Assembly (NCBI RefSeq): GCF_027125355.1
Contig: NZ_CP114052.1
Location: forward strand, 1,736,001 to 1,800,000
Direction: 5' to 3'
DNA length: 64,000 nucleotides
Origin: Peptostreptococcus equinus
GTDB taxonomy: Bacteria > Bacillota > Clostridia > Peptostreptococcales > Peptostreptococcaceae
Shown here: piece by piece, positions 50,179 through 58,950 of the stretch
Numbering within the stretch: the first letter of the stretch is position 1
How the letters are laid out: every line of letters begins with the position of its first letter
Made by a program: the position numbers and the translations under genes
The notes under the pieces: generated by a model
The model's input: only the letters and a program-made list of their open reading frames with translations
Told to the model about the DNA's origin: nothing
The model's database searches: none

Positions 50179-51081
50179 CTATTTTATTAAATTTTTATCT
50201 ATCAATCTTAAAAAATCTCTGTATTTTACGATATATTCTTTTTTGAAATTTTTATAAGATTTACAGTGACCTTTATTATCAAAAATGATTAATTCAGTAG
50301 TTGCTACGCTTTTGTCCCGCAGCTTGACGCTCTCACCATAAGGAATCACCCTATCACTTTTTCCATGAATAAGCAAAATCGGACAAACTACCTTACATAT
50401 TTCATCTAAAGGACTTATATCTTTAGGATCAATTCTACTTTTCTTTTCCATAAATTTTAATACTAGATAATTAAATGGTATTTTGGGAAGCTTTGTCCAA
50501 ACATTTAAATTGTTTTCTAAATAATTTTTTAAATTAGAAAATGGGCTATCACAAACTAAGCCAATTATATCTTTATTATTTGATGCTGCTAATATTGCAG
50601 TTGAGGCTCCCATAGAAATACCATGAACTATTATAGGACAGTTAGATTTTTTCTTAGCAAAAGCTATAGCCTCCAATAAATCCTCTTTCTCTCTTTTTCC
50701 ACTAGTCGTATTTCCACCTTGGGATCTGCCTTGACCAGAATAATCAAAAGTCAATATATTAGCCCCTATAGAGTTCATCCAAACAAAAAAATCATATGCT
50801 GAAAAAGTAGGACTTTCTCTATTTTCCATGTAACCATGCGAATAAACTAGTGTGAATGTTGGATTATGTGCTGGTATATACCAACCATATATTTGGTTTC
50901 CTTGGGACATAAATTGTATATTTTCGTAATCTAGTCCTAACATGTCCTTAGGGTTTGACATAAGAGCTAGTCTCTTCGGATTATTTAATTTATAACTTAC
51001 TTGATGACTAATATAAAAAATAATAAAAATACTAATCATAACTGCTGTAAATACTATAATCAATAAATATTTTAAAAACAT
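50179..51081 (-). CDS. Membrane-anchored alpha/beta hydrolase
   Basis: A 300-residue protein. Residues 1-25 are a single hydrophobic anchor ('YLLIIVFTAVMISIFIIFYI'). The rest is an alpha/beta hydrolase with 'YSHGYMENRES' (oxyanion region), 'ILTFDYSGQGRSQGG', the nucleophile elbow 'VHGISMGAS', an aspartate in 'ILLIHGKSDRVIPYG' and a histidine in 'DNKGHCKSYKN'. The catalytic triad Ser-Asp-His is therefore complete. Similar YqkD/YfhR-type proteins are of unknown substrate. It may be an esterase or peptidase acting at the membrane. Confidence 0.85.
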   Translation of the reverse strand: MFLKYLLIIVFTAVMISIFIIFYISHQVSYKLNNPKRLALMSNPKDMLGLDYENIQFMSQGNQIYGWYIPAHNPTFTLVYSHGYMENRESPTFSAYDFFVWMNSIGANILTFDYSGQGRSQGGNTTSGKREKEDLLEAIAFAKKKSNCPIIVHGISMGASTAILAASNNKDIIGLVCDSPFSNLKNYLENNLNVWTKLPKIPFNYLVLKFMEKKSRIDPKDISPLDEICKVVCPILLIHGKSDRVIPYGESVKLRDKSVATTELIIFDNKGHCKSYKNFKKEYIVKYRDFLRLIDKNLIK

Positions 51082-51231
51082 AAGGGCCTACTTTCTATTA
51101 TTATTTTCGTTTGTACTTACTATAACTTATATTTTAATGTATACATAAAAAATATGTAAGAGATTAAAACTTATTTTTTCAATAATTTTCGAAAATTTAA
51201 AAATATTTTTTATTTTATTTTCAAATAAGTA

Positions 51232-51260
51232 TTTACTTTATAGTTTTTTTGCTATATAAT
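51232..51260 (+). promoter_or_regulatory. Sigma-A promoter of the lysine biosynthesis cluster
   Basis: TTTACT (51232-51237), a 17-base spacer and a perfect TATAAT (51255-51260). It sits about 20 bases before the lysine riboswitch. Confidence 0.8.
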
Positions 51261-51278
51261 TAATCTCAACTTAATAAA

Positions 51279-51445
51279 GGATAGAGGTGCGATCGACATC
51301 AGTACTTTCAAACAATGTAGGCAAACAGTTTGTAAGGAAAGGGGACGTCGCCGAAATTGTATATGTTTTGCTTGGCATATACTTTTGGAATGATGGTTAA
51401 GAGCTGTTGTTTTGTCATTATTTAGGTAATAATGGAGTGCTAACC
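51279..51445 (+). promoter_or_regulatory. Lysine riboswitch (L box)
   Basis: Conserved L-box segments appear in order: GATAGAGGTGCGATC, AAGGAAAGGGGACGTCGCCG, GCTTGGCATATAC, TTGGAATGATGG and the closing TAATAATGGAGTGCTAACC. P1 can form from GGATAG at the start and CTAACC at the end. It precedes lysC and should reduce transcription of the dap/lys genes when lysine is high. Confidence 0.92.
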
Positions 51446-51476
51446 GGTATAAATCAAACTATTGAATTGTTGCGGG

Positions 51477-51507
51477 ACAAATGTATACTCTACATTTGTT
51501 TTTTTAT
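51477..51507 (+). terminator. First lysine-riboswitch terminator
   Basis: ACAAATGTA and TACATTTGT arms with a five-base loop, then T7 on the plus strand, 31 bases after the aptamer. Confidence 0.87.
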
Positions 51508-51515
51508 TTATAAAA

Positions 51516-51560
51516 CCGTGGCTACACTCCATATACCAAAAAATAATGGAGTGCTAACCA
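51516..51560 (+). promoter_or_regulatory. Second copy of the L-box 3' segment, with a complementary strand
   Basis: AATAATGGAGTGCTAACC at 51543-51560 repeats the aptamer 3' end (51428-51445) exactly. CCGTGGCTACACTCCAT at 51516-51532 is complementary to this segment and also to the aptamer's own copy. The stretch can therefore form a local hairpin or compete with the aptamer's P1 strand, as an antiterminator might. Confidence 0.7.
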
Positions 51561-51577
51561 CAATGTCAAAAACTTTT

Positions 51578-51613
51578 AGACAAATGTAGGCCTCCTATAT
51601 TTGTCTTTTTTTA
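51578..51613 (+). terminator. Second lysine-riboswitch terminator
   Basis: AGACAAATGTAGG and TATATTTGTCT-type arms, then T7, about 60 bases before lysC. The stem resembles the first terminator (shared ACAAATGTA), consistent with a duplication. Confidence 0.87.
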
Positions 51614-51671
51614 TAGGCAAATCTATCCACCAAAAATTTATATTGAGTTTAATATTAAAATTGGAGGAATT

Positions 51672-52877
51672 ATGAAAAGTATATCAGTTTTAAAATTTGG
51701 AGGAAGTTCCGTAAGTACTATTGGAAAAATTAAAAACATTTCATCTTACTTAAAAAATAGGATAGAAAATAATGAAAAGTTAGTAGTGGTTGTCTCAGCG
51801 ATGGGTAAAACGACTGATAGCCTTTTAAAACAAGTCGAAGAAATAACAGAAAATCCAGATGTTAGAGAGCTTGATTCTCTACTTGCCATAGGTGAGCAAA
51901 ATACAATTTCCTTAATGGCAATCACCTTAAATGATATAGGTGTAAAATCTAGATCTCTAACTGGTATTCAAGCAGGTATAAAAACATTTGGACAGCATAC
52001 AAAAAGTAAAATTGCAGATATAAATTCAGATTATTTGCTAAAACAGCTTGAAGAATATGACATTCTAGTTATTGCAGGATTTCAAGGATTCAATGAAAAT
52101 CTAGAAATCACTACTCTAGGAAGAGGGGGATCTGATACTAGTGCGGTAGGGCTAGCCGCTTCTATTGCCTGCCCTTGTGAAATATATACAGATGTTGATG
52201 CTGTATATGGGACTGATCCTAGAATATATCCAGATGCTAAGGCAATAGAACAAATATCTTACGAAGAAATGTTAGAGCTTTCAGCTTTAGGTGCTGGAGT
52301 ATTGGAAACAAGATGTGTGGAAATAGCAAAAAACTACAATGTACCACTATATTTAGGAAAAACTTTAGCTAATACGAAAGGAACTTGGATTATGAGTAAT
52401 ACAGATTTGATAGAAAAGAAAGTAGTAACAGGAGTTGCATTAGATCAAGATATATTACATGTTACTTTAACTTGTAAAAAATGCAATCCAGATTTTGTTC
52501 AAGCTTTATTTGACCAATTGGATAGACTTAGCATAAATATAGATATGATTAGCCAAATTCTAGTAAATGATGAAATCAGTATCTCATTCACTTGTAAGAA
52601 TACTGACAAAAACTTTTTAAAAGATGCACTAGATACTCTAAAGACATCTTATCCAAGCTTAAATCATTCAATTAGAACAGATTGTGCCAAAGTATCTATT
52701 GTAGGTTCAGGAATGAGAGATGTCAGTGGTGTAGCTGCAAGAGCTTTTAGAATATTAGGTTCAAATGGAATAGATTTTTATCAAGTAACAACTTCAGAAA
52801 TATCTATCTCATATGCAATAGATGCACAAAAATCATTGGATGCAGTAAGAATTCTATGCGAAGAATTCAATATATAA
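51672..52877 (+). CDS. lysC: Aspartate kinase
   Basis: A 401-residue aspartokinase: N-terminal 'VLKFGGSSVST', substrate motif 'TLGRGGSDTSAVGLAA', 'YTDVDAVYGTDPRI', and two C-terminal ACT domains ('IVGSGMRDVSGVAARAFRIL' in the second). It phosphorylates aspartate, the first step to lysine and diaminopimelate. Its ATG follows GGAGGAATT. It is under a lysine riboswitch and leads the cluster of eight genes. Confidence 0.97.
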   Translation: MKSISVLKFGGSSVSTIGKIKNISSYLKNRIENNEKLVVVVSAMGKTTDSLLKQVEEITENPDVRELDSLLAIGEQNTISLMAITLNDIGVKSRSLTGIQAGIKTFGQHTKSKIADINSDYLLKQLEEYDILVIAGFQGFNENLEITTLGRGGSDTSAVGLAASIACPCEIYTDVDAVYGTDPRIYPDAKAIEQISYEEMLELSALGAGVLETRCVEIAKNYNVPLYLGKTLANTKGTWIMSNTDLIEKKVVTGVALDQDILHVTLTCKKCNPDFVQALFDQLDRLSINIDMISQILVNDEISISFTCKNTDKNFLKDALDTLKTSYPSLNHSIRTDCAKVSIVGSGMRDVSGVAARAFRILGSNGIDFYQVTTSEISISYAIDAQKSLDAVRILCEEFNI

Positions 52878-52899
52878 CTATAATTTTGGAGGTAATTGA

Positions 52900-53880
52900 A
52901 TGGCAAATTTTGCAATAGTTGGAGCTACAGGTGTAGTCGGAACAAAAATGATAGAGCGACTAGAAGAATCAAATCTACAGGTTGATAATATATATTTGAT
53001 GGCATCATCAAAATCTGCTGGTAAAATCTTAAAATTTAGAGGTAAGCAAGTTATAGTTGAAGAGCTAAATGAACATTCATTTGATAAAGATATAGATTAT
53101 GCCCTCTTCTCTGCTGGTGGTTCTACATCAAAAAAATTTGCACCTATAGCGGAAAAACATGGAGTAATAGTAATAGACAATTCAAGTGCTTGGAGAATGG
53201 ATCCACAAATTGATTTAGTAGTACCAGAGTGTAACAAACCTATGCTAAATAGAAAGATAATAGCTAATCCCAACTGTTCTACTATTCAATCCGTAGTACC
53301 TCTAAAGCCTATACATGAAACTTTTGGATTAAAAAGAATTACCTATACAACTTATCAGGCTGTATCTGGATCAGGAATCGGAGGAATTAACGATTTAAAA
53401 AATGGACAAGAAGGTATAGAACCACAAAAATATCCTCACCCAATTTACAATAACGTCTTACCGCATATAGACGATTTTTTAGAAAATGGATACACAAAAG
53501 AAGAAATGAAAATGATAAACGAAACAAAGAAAATCTTATCTCTTGATGATAATGTACAAATAACAGCAACATGTGTTCGAGTTCCAGTTTTTAATTCACA
53601 CTCTGTTGAAATAGATATCAGCCTTGAAAAACCTGCTAGTGTAGATGGAATCAGACAAATTCTAGAAAATGCCCCAGGTGTAGTATTAATAGATAAGCCA
53701 CAAAATAATCAATACCCTATGCCATTAAATGCTACAGGTCAAGATAAAGTTCTAGTTGGAAGAATTAGAAAAGATATATCACAAGAAAATAGTTTTCATA
53801 TTTGGTGTGTTGCTGACAATATCAGAAAAGGAGCCGCAAGTAACGCAGTACAAATCGCAGAAATGTTAGAAAATAAGTAA
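52900..53880 (+). CDS. asd: Aspartate-semialdehyde dehydrogenase
   Basis: A 326-residue Asd. N-terminal Rossmann 'FAIVGATGVVGTKMIERLEE', the catalytic cysteine in 'IIANPNCSTIQSVVPL', and 'TYQAVSGSGIGGINDL' and 'VRVPVFNSHSVEID' with the active-site histidine are seen. It reduces aspartyl phosphate to the semialdehyde. It starts 22 bases after lysC. Confidence 0.97.
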   Translation: MANFAIVGATGVVGTKMIERLEESNLQVDNIYLMASSKSAGKILKFRGKQVIVEELNEHSFDKDIDYALFSAGGSTSKKFAPIAEKHGVIVIDNSSAWRMDPQIDLVVPECNKPMLNRKIIANPNCSTIQSVVPLKPIHETFGLKRITYTTYQAVSGSGIGGINDLKNGQEGIEPQKYPHPIYNNVLPHIDDFLENGYTKEEMKMINETKKILSLDDNVQITATCVRVPVFNSHSVEIDISLEKPASVDGIRQILENAPGVVLIDKPQNNQYPMPLNATGQDKVLVGRIRKDISQENSFHIWCVADNIRKGAASNAVQIAEMLENK

Positions 53881-53940
53881 TAGAAACACTAATCTAAAAA
53901 CAAATAATTTCGTATTTATACAATACTGGAGGTATTAAAA

Positions 53941-54840
53941 ATGACATCACTATTTAGAGGAGTAACAACAGCACTAGTAACCCCAATGAACCAAGATATG
54001 ACCGTAGACTATGACTCATACAGAAGATTTGTAAGATTTCAATTGGATTCTGGTATAAATGGTCTGGTCATATCTGGCACTACAGGAGAAGGCTCAACTT
54101 TAACAATGGATGAAAAATTGGAATTACTAAAAATAGCTTTAGAAGAAAGAAAAAATTTAGATGTCCCAGTTATTTTAGGTACTGGATCAAACAATACAAC
54201 ACAAACTATAATAAATACTAGAATTGCAAAGGAAAATGGAGCTGATGCTGCCCTAATAGTTACACCTTATTACAATAAAACTAGTCAAAAAGGATTGATT
54301 GCTCACTACTTTGCAATAGCAGATGCTGTAAATATACCGATAATACTTTACAACGTACCTGGACGTACTGGCATGACAATTAGCCCTGAAACAGTAGCAG
54401 AACTATCTAAGCACAAAAATATAATAGCCTTAAAAGATGCAACTGGAGATATGAATTACTTAGAAAGTATTAAAGCTATAGTTGATGAAAATGCAGACTT
54501 TTCTTTATATAGCGGGGATGATGGTACATTCTTTGATTTTTTAGTACATGGTGGAGATGGCGTAATTAGCGTAATATCAAATACTTCCCCAAAATCATTT
54601 ATTGGAGTATATAAGGCATTTACAAATGGGGATATTCAATCCGCCAGAAAAATACAAAACAGATTAAATCCATATATAAAATCACTCTTCTCTGATGTCA
54701 GCCCGACTCCAGTAAAAGTTGTATTAAATGATATGGGATATTGCAAAGATATTTTTAGATTACCTTTAATACCTACGAATGACACAGTGAGAAAAAACGT
54801 ACTAGAACATTATAGAAAAGTACTAGACTTGGAGGTATAA
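53941..54840 (+). CDS. dapA: 4-hydroxy-tetrahydrodipicolinate synthase
   Basis: A 299-residue TIM-barrel aldolase-family enzyme. 'GLVISGTTGEGSTLTMDEKL' (substrate loop), 'LIVTPYYNKTSQKGLIAHY' (catalytic tyrosine), 'ILYNVPGRTGM' and 'NIIALKDATGDM' with the Schiff-base lysine are present. It joins pyruvate to aspartate semialdehyde. One base separates it from dapB. Confidence 0.97.
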   Translation: MTSLFRGVTTALVTPMNQDMTVDYDSYRRFVRFQLDSGINGLVISGTTGEGSTLTMDEKLELLKIALEERKNLDVPVILGTGSNNTTQTIINTRIAKENGADAALIVTPYYNKTSQKGLIAHYFAIADAVNIPIILYNVPGRTGMTISPETVAELSKHKNIIALKDATGDMNYLESIKAIVDENADFSLYSGDDGTFFDFLVHGGDGVISVISNTSPKSFIGVYKAFTNGDIQSARKIQNRLNPYIKSLFSDVSPTPVKVVLNDMGYCKDIFRLPLIPTNDTVRKNVLEHYRKVLDLEV

Positions 54841-54841
54841 T

Positions 54842-55573
54842 ATGAAATTAATTTTAAGTGGATATGGTACTATGGGAAAAGTAGTCGAGGAGCTTGCTAT
54901 AGAAAAAGGTCACCAAATAGTAGGTGTATTTTCTACTATTAATATAGAAAATTGCCCATACCAAATAATCAGTGATGCTGAACGTTTAGCTAATGCAGAT
55001 GCAATTATAGACTTCTCTCATCCAAACAACACAAAAAGATTATTAGAAGGAGCAAAGATACATAAATTGCCAATTATAGTTGCAACCACAGGAGCTAGAG
55101 ACCAATTGCAGAATCTTATGAATCAAGCTTCACAATACTGTCCTATATTTTTCAGTGCCAATATGAGTTACGGTGTTCATGTTTTTACTCAGGCATTAAA
55201 ATACCTGACTCCCCTATTATCAGAGAGTTTTGATATAGAAATAATAGAAAGGCATCACAACAAAAAAATAGATGCCCCAAGTGGTACTGCTATAAAACTA
55301 TTAGAAGCAATACAAGAAATAGATTCTTCATTTATACCTATTTACGATAGAAGTCAAACTGAACATAAAAGAGATAAAAAAGAAATTGGTATGAGTTCCA
55401 TTAGAGGTGGCACAATAGTAGGCGAACATGAGGTCTTATTTGCTGGAACAGATGAAGTAATTGAAATTACCCATAGAGCTCAATCGAAACGAATATTCGC
55501 AGATGGTTCAATAAAAGCTGCTCAAAAAATAAAAGATTTTTCTGCAGGCTTTTATACATTCAGTAATTTATAA
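54842..55573 (+). CDS. dapB: 4-hydroxy-tetrahydrodipicolinate reductase
   Basis: A 243-residue DapB: N-terminal 'LSGYGTMGKVVEELA' nucleotide-binding start, 'IIERHHNKKIDAPSGTAIKL' and 'RGGTIVGEHEVLFAG'. Somewhat shorter than the 260-270 residues of many homologues, with the loss in the Rossmann half. It makes tetrahydrodipicolinate. About 170 bases follow before dapH. Confidence 0.95.
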   Translation: MKLILSGYGTMGKVVEELAIEKGHQIVGVFSTINIENCPYQIISDAERLANADAIIDFSHPNNTKRLLEGAKIHKLPIIVATTGARDQLQNLMNQASQYCPIFFSANMSYGVHVFTQALKYLTPLLSESFDIEIIERHHNKKIDAPSGTAIKLLEAIQEIDSSFIPIYDRSQTEHKRDKKEIGMSSIRGGTIVGEHEVLFAGTDEVIEITHRAQSKRIFADGSIKAAQKIKDFSAGFYTFSNL

Positions 55574-55744
55574 AATTTTTGTAAATTACAAGACTATATT
55601 AAAATTATGCCTATAAAACATTTATCAATGTAAATAATAAACTGATATAAAAATAAATATAATAATCTTATCCTGTCCAAGTATATTCAATAAAAATCAA
55701 ATACTTGGGTAGGAATAACTATATATAATAAACTAGGAGGAAAA

Positions 55745-56461
55745 ATGGAAAAGAATTTTTTAACTTCAGAGGAAATAATAAATTATATCGCTACATCTAA
55801 AAAGCAAAGTCCTGTAAAGGTATATATAAAGGGAAATTTGGATCAGATAGACTTTGCAGATATAAGAAATTTTGGAAGCAATATTTCTAAGGTACTTTTT
55901 ACACACCAAGATATTTGGGAAAAACTACTGGAAGAAAATAAGGACTCCATTGAAGATTACATCGTGGAAAGTGATAGAAAAAATAGTGCTATTCCCCTAA
56001 TAGATATGTCAAACATAAAGGCAAGAATTGAACCAGGAGCATTTATTAGAGAACACGCCATAATAAAAGATAATGCTGTAGTAATGATGGGAGCAATCAT
56101 AAATATTGGAGCTGTAGTTGGAGAAGGAACTATGATAGATATGGGAGCTGTACTAGGCGGAAGAGCTACAACAGGAAAAAATGTTCATGTTGGAGCAGGT
56201 GCTGTACTAGCTGGTGTAATCGAACCAGCAAATGCTGATCCTGTAATAGTAGAAGATAATGTACTAATAGGTGCAAATGCTGTAATACTAGAAGGTGTAC
56301 ATATAGGGAAAGGTGCTGTAGTCGCAGCGGGTGCTATAGTCACTGAAGATGTTCCAGCAGGTGCTGTAGTCGCAGGTGTACCAGCAAAAATAATCAAGAA
56401 ATCAAGCGATGTAAATGGAGAAAAAATAAGCATAATAGATGCGTTAAGAAATTTAGATTAA
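55745..56461 (+). CDS. dapH: Tetrahydrodipicolinate N-acetyltransferase
   Basis: A 238-residue left-handed beta-helix acyltransferase. Hexapeptide repeats run from '[20 protein letters not shown]' to '[20 protein letters not shown]', with '[19 protein letters not shown]' in the middle. The 238-residue length and sequence fit the acetyl-CoA-dependent (DapH/DapD of Firmicutes) branch, not succinylase. Behind AGGAGGAAAA. Confidence 0.95.
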   Translation: MEKNFLTSEEIINYIATSKKQSPVKVYIKGNLDQIDFADIRNFGSNISKVLFTHQDIWEKLLEENKDSIEDYIVESDRKNSAIPLIDMSNIKARIEPGAFIREHAIIKDNAVVMMGAIINIGAVVGEGTMIDMGAVLGGRATTGKNVHVGAGAVLAGVIEPANADPVIVEDNVLIGANAVILEGVHIGKGAVVAAGAIVTEDVPAGAVVAGVPAKIIKKSSDVNGEKISIIDALRNLD

Positions 56462-56519
56462 TTGAGTTATAGGCTCAAGTCTACCTAGTTTATATATTTT
56501 ATAGAGAAAGGAAGATTAT

Positions 56520-57671
56520 ATGAATATAACGACATTAGATGATATAAAAAGATGGAGGCATCATATACACAGTAGACCCGAGCTTTCTATGCAAGAATTT
56601 GAAACGGCTAAGTACATTAGAACGGAATTGGAAAAGATGGACATCAAGTATATGACTCCTATGCAAACAGCTACTATAGTATATTTAGAAGGAAAATCAG
56701 ACAAAACAATAATGCTAAGAGCCGATATAGATGCCCTTCCCATAATGGAAGAAAATAATATAGAATATAAATCTTTAAATCCTGGAGTAATGCATGCATG
56801 TGGACATGATGCGCATGCTACTATGCTACTAGGTGCTACAAAAGAATTAAACGAATTGTATAAATCTGGCGAATTGGCAAACAATGTACTAATAGTATTT
56901 CAACCTTCTGAAGAAGCAAACTCAGGAGCATACCATTTGATAAAAAATTTCGACTTTAGATCATATAATATAACTGCTGCATTCGCTCTACACGTAAATC
57001 CAGATTACGAAGAAGGGACAATTATCAGCCGTTCTGGTGCAATAATGGCAAGCTGTAATGAATACCACATTGATTTTCACGGAAAATCTGCACATGTGGG
57101 CCTAAGAGAAAAAGGAATTAATGCTTTACATGCCGCTGTAATGGTTTATCAGGAATTATCAACTATACCAACATATTACTTGGATAGCAAACATACAAAT
57201 ATTATACACGTGGGTAAAATGGACGTAGGCGAAGTGATGAATGCCGTACCATCTTTTGGACATATTCAAGGAACAATTAGAACTTACGATATTAAGGATA
57301 GAGAGTTAATAAAAAAGAGGATTAAAGAAATCTGTGATGGTATAGAAAAATCTACAAAATGTAGAATTGAGCCTCGTTTTAATCCAGCTCATCCACCTGT
57401 CATGAATGTCCAAAAATTAATACCATATGCTGAAAAAGCGACTATGAGCGTAGGTGCTAAATTTATATTAAAAGAATATCCTTACCTACTAGGTGAAGAT
57501 TTCTCTTTTTATTCTGATATAGCTCCTATAAACTTTTCATTTATAGGCATTAGAAATGAGGAATTAAAATACACTTCAGGGTTACATACTCCTACAATAA
57601 TGATGAGAGATGAGGTACTTCCATACGGTGTAGATTATTTCGTTAATATAGCCAATGCAGAATATCAATAA
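56520..57671 (+). CDS. N-acetyldiaminopimelate deacetylase (M20 family)
   Basis: A 383-residue M20 metallopeptidase-family amidohydrolase. Metal motifs 'MHACGHDAHATMLLGA' and 'FQPSEEANSGAYHLI', 'FALHVNPDYEEGTI', and C-terminal 'LLGEDFSFYSDIAP' with the last metal ligand are seen. It removes the acetyl group from N-acetyl-LL-diaminopimelate. It corresponds in position to the gene called hipO in the staphylococcal dap cluster. An aromatic acyl-amino acid hydrolase is a less likely reading. Confidence 0.88.
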   Translation: MNITTLDDIKRWRHHIHSRPELSMQEFETAKYIRTELEKMDIKYMTPMQTATIVYLEGKSDKTIMLRADIDALPIMEENNIEYKSLNPGVMHACGHDAHATMLLGATKELNELYKSGELANNVLIVFQPSEEANSGAYHLIKNFDFRSYNITAAFALHVNPDYEEGTIISRSGAIMASCNEYHIDFHGKSAHVGLREKGINALHAAVMVYQELSTIPTYYLDSKHTNIIHVGKMDVGEVMNAVPSFGHIQGTIRTYDIKDRELIKKRIKEICDGIEKSTKCRIEPRFNPAHPPVMNVQKLIPYAEKATMSVGAKFILKEYPYLLGEDFSFYSDIAPINFSFIGIRNEELKYTSGLHTPTIMMRDEVLPYGVDYFVNIANAEYQ

Positions 57672-57683
57672 GCAATAAACATA

Positions 57684-57713
57684 TAAGACACTATAGATTT
57701 CTATAGTGTCTTA
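57684..57713. terminator. Perfect hairpin between the deacetylase and alanine racemase genes
   Basis: TAAGACACTATAG and CTATAGTGTCTTA arms with a four-base loop (13-bp stem). Only a short T-rich tail follows, so it may only reduce read-through. Confidence 0.6.
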
Positions 57714-57746
57714 TTAATCTAAAATATAGAATTTGAAGGTGATAAT

Positions 57747-58826
57747 ATGGAAAATGCAAATCTCACAATAGACTTAAATGCTCTATATAAAAATGCTAAA
57801 TATATAAACGACAATACCAATGGTGGCTTAATAGCTACTGTAAAGAATAACGCTTACAATTTTGGTTTAAAAGAGTCTGTTGAAACATTTTACAAAGCTG
57901 GTGTACGTAATTTTGCAACAACATCCATTAGAGACGCTATATTTATTAGAAATTTGTATAAAGATGTCATGATTTTATCCCTAAACCCTTGTATAGAATT
58001 TGAGACTCTCAAAGAACATAAAATTTCATGTGTTCTTCCAACACTAAGTTTTTTGAAAAATAATTTAGAAAACATGAAAGATATTTCTTGGCACCTCGAG
58101 TGGGCAGGTTTAATGAGACGCTCAGGTTGTACTAGCCAAAATGAGCTAATAGAAATTATAAAACTAGCTAAAGAAAATAATATAAAGCTAGATGGGATTT
58201 GGATGCATTTTTCTTATGCAGATGAATTTGATCAAAATAATACATATGAAAAAGAAAAAGAACTATGGTTTGATATACTTGAACAAGCCATAAAAATTCA
58301 TAAATTTAATTACATACACGCTCAAAATAGTGCATCATATGCAAGAGATTCTAAATTTAAAAATCATACACATGTGAGGATTGGAATTAGCCTATATGGT
58401 TGTCCACCATATTCTAAGTGCGATTTATCAAATAACCACTATGGATTGACTTTATCAGCAAAAGTTGTAGCTATAAATCACTTGAAAAAAAATGAATCCA
58501 TCGGTTACTCATCTTCTTTCATAGCAAATGAAGATACTAAGGTAGCCATAATAAATTTAGGATATGGTGATGGTTTAATTAGAAAAAGAGTAAATGGTTT
58601 TGATGTAGAGATAAATTCTACAAGATATCCTCTAGTCTCAATGATGATGAGCCACACAGTAGCAATAGTAGATGATAAAGTAAATGTAGGAGATACGGTA
58701 TATTTTTACAGTAAATCTATACCAGTCTATGAATTTACTCAAAAAGGAGTCGGAACAAATTCTGAACAAATATCTCCTCTTAACTACGACTCTTTAGATG
58801 TAAAGTATATACCTTGCAATTATTAA
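57747..58826 (+). CDS. Alanine racemase-family protein within the lysine cluster
   Basis: A 359-residue PLP barrel enzyme of fold type III. The PLP lysine is in 'TVKNNAYNFG' (residue 33); the usual motif is VKANAYGHG, so the second half differs. The catalytic tyrosine is in 'SIGYSSSFIANEDTKVAIIN', near residue 250, and 'LGYGDGLIRK' matches the IGYADG block. It corresponds to alr2 in the Staphylococcus aureus dap operon. It could be an alanine racemase, a broader amino-acid racemase or part of diaminopimelate metabolism, since no dapF is present in the window. Confidence 0.85.
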   Translation: MENANLTIDLNALYKNAKYINDNTNGGLIATVKNNAYNFGLKESVETFYKAGVRNFATTSIRDAIFIRNLYKDVMILSLNPCIEFETLKEHKISCVLPTLSFLKNNLENMKDISWHLEWAGLMRRSGCTSQNELIEIIKLAKENNIKLDGIWMHFSYADEFDQNNTYEKEKELWFDILEQAIKIHKFNYIHAQNSASYARDSKFKNHTHVRIGISLYGCPPYSKCDLSNNHYGLTLSAKVVAINHLKKNESIGYSSSFIANEDTKVAIINLGYGDGLIRKRVNGFDVEINSTRYPLVSMMMSHTVAIVDDKVNVGDTVYFYSKSIPVYEFTQKGVGTNSEQISPLNYDSLDVKYIPCNY

Positions 58827-58950
58827 TATATTTTAGTAAAATACTATTAATGACAATAATCATATAAAATTATTTAAGCTTTACATAATATGCTATAATA
58901 TAATTATGAATTAAAAGAAAAACTGAATTTTTTCAGGAAAGGGAAATATA

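Noticed and set aside
56185-56433. Minus-strand frame rich in Ala/Thr/Pro opposite dapH
   Set aside because: It mirrors the hexapeptide repeats of dapH on the other strand; no start signal.
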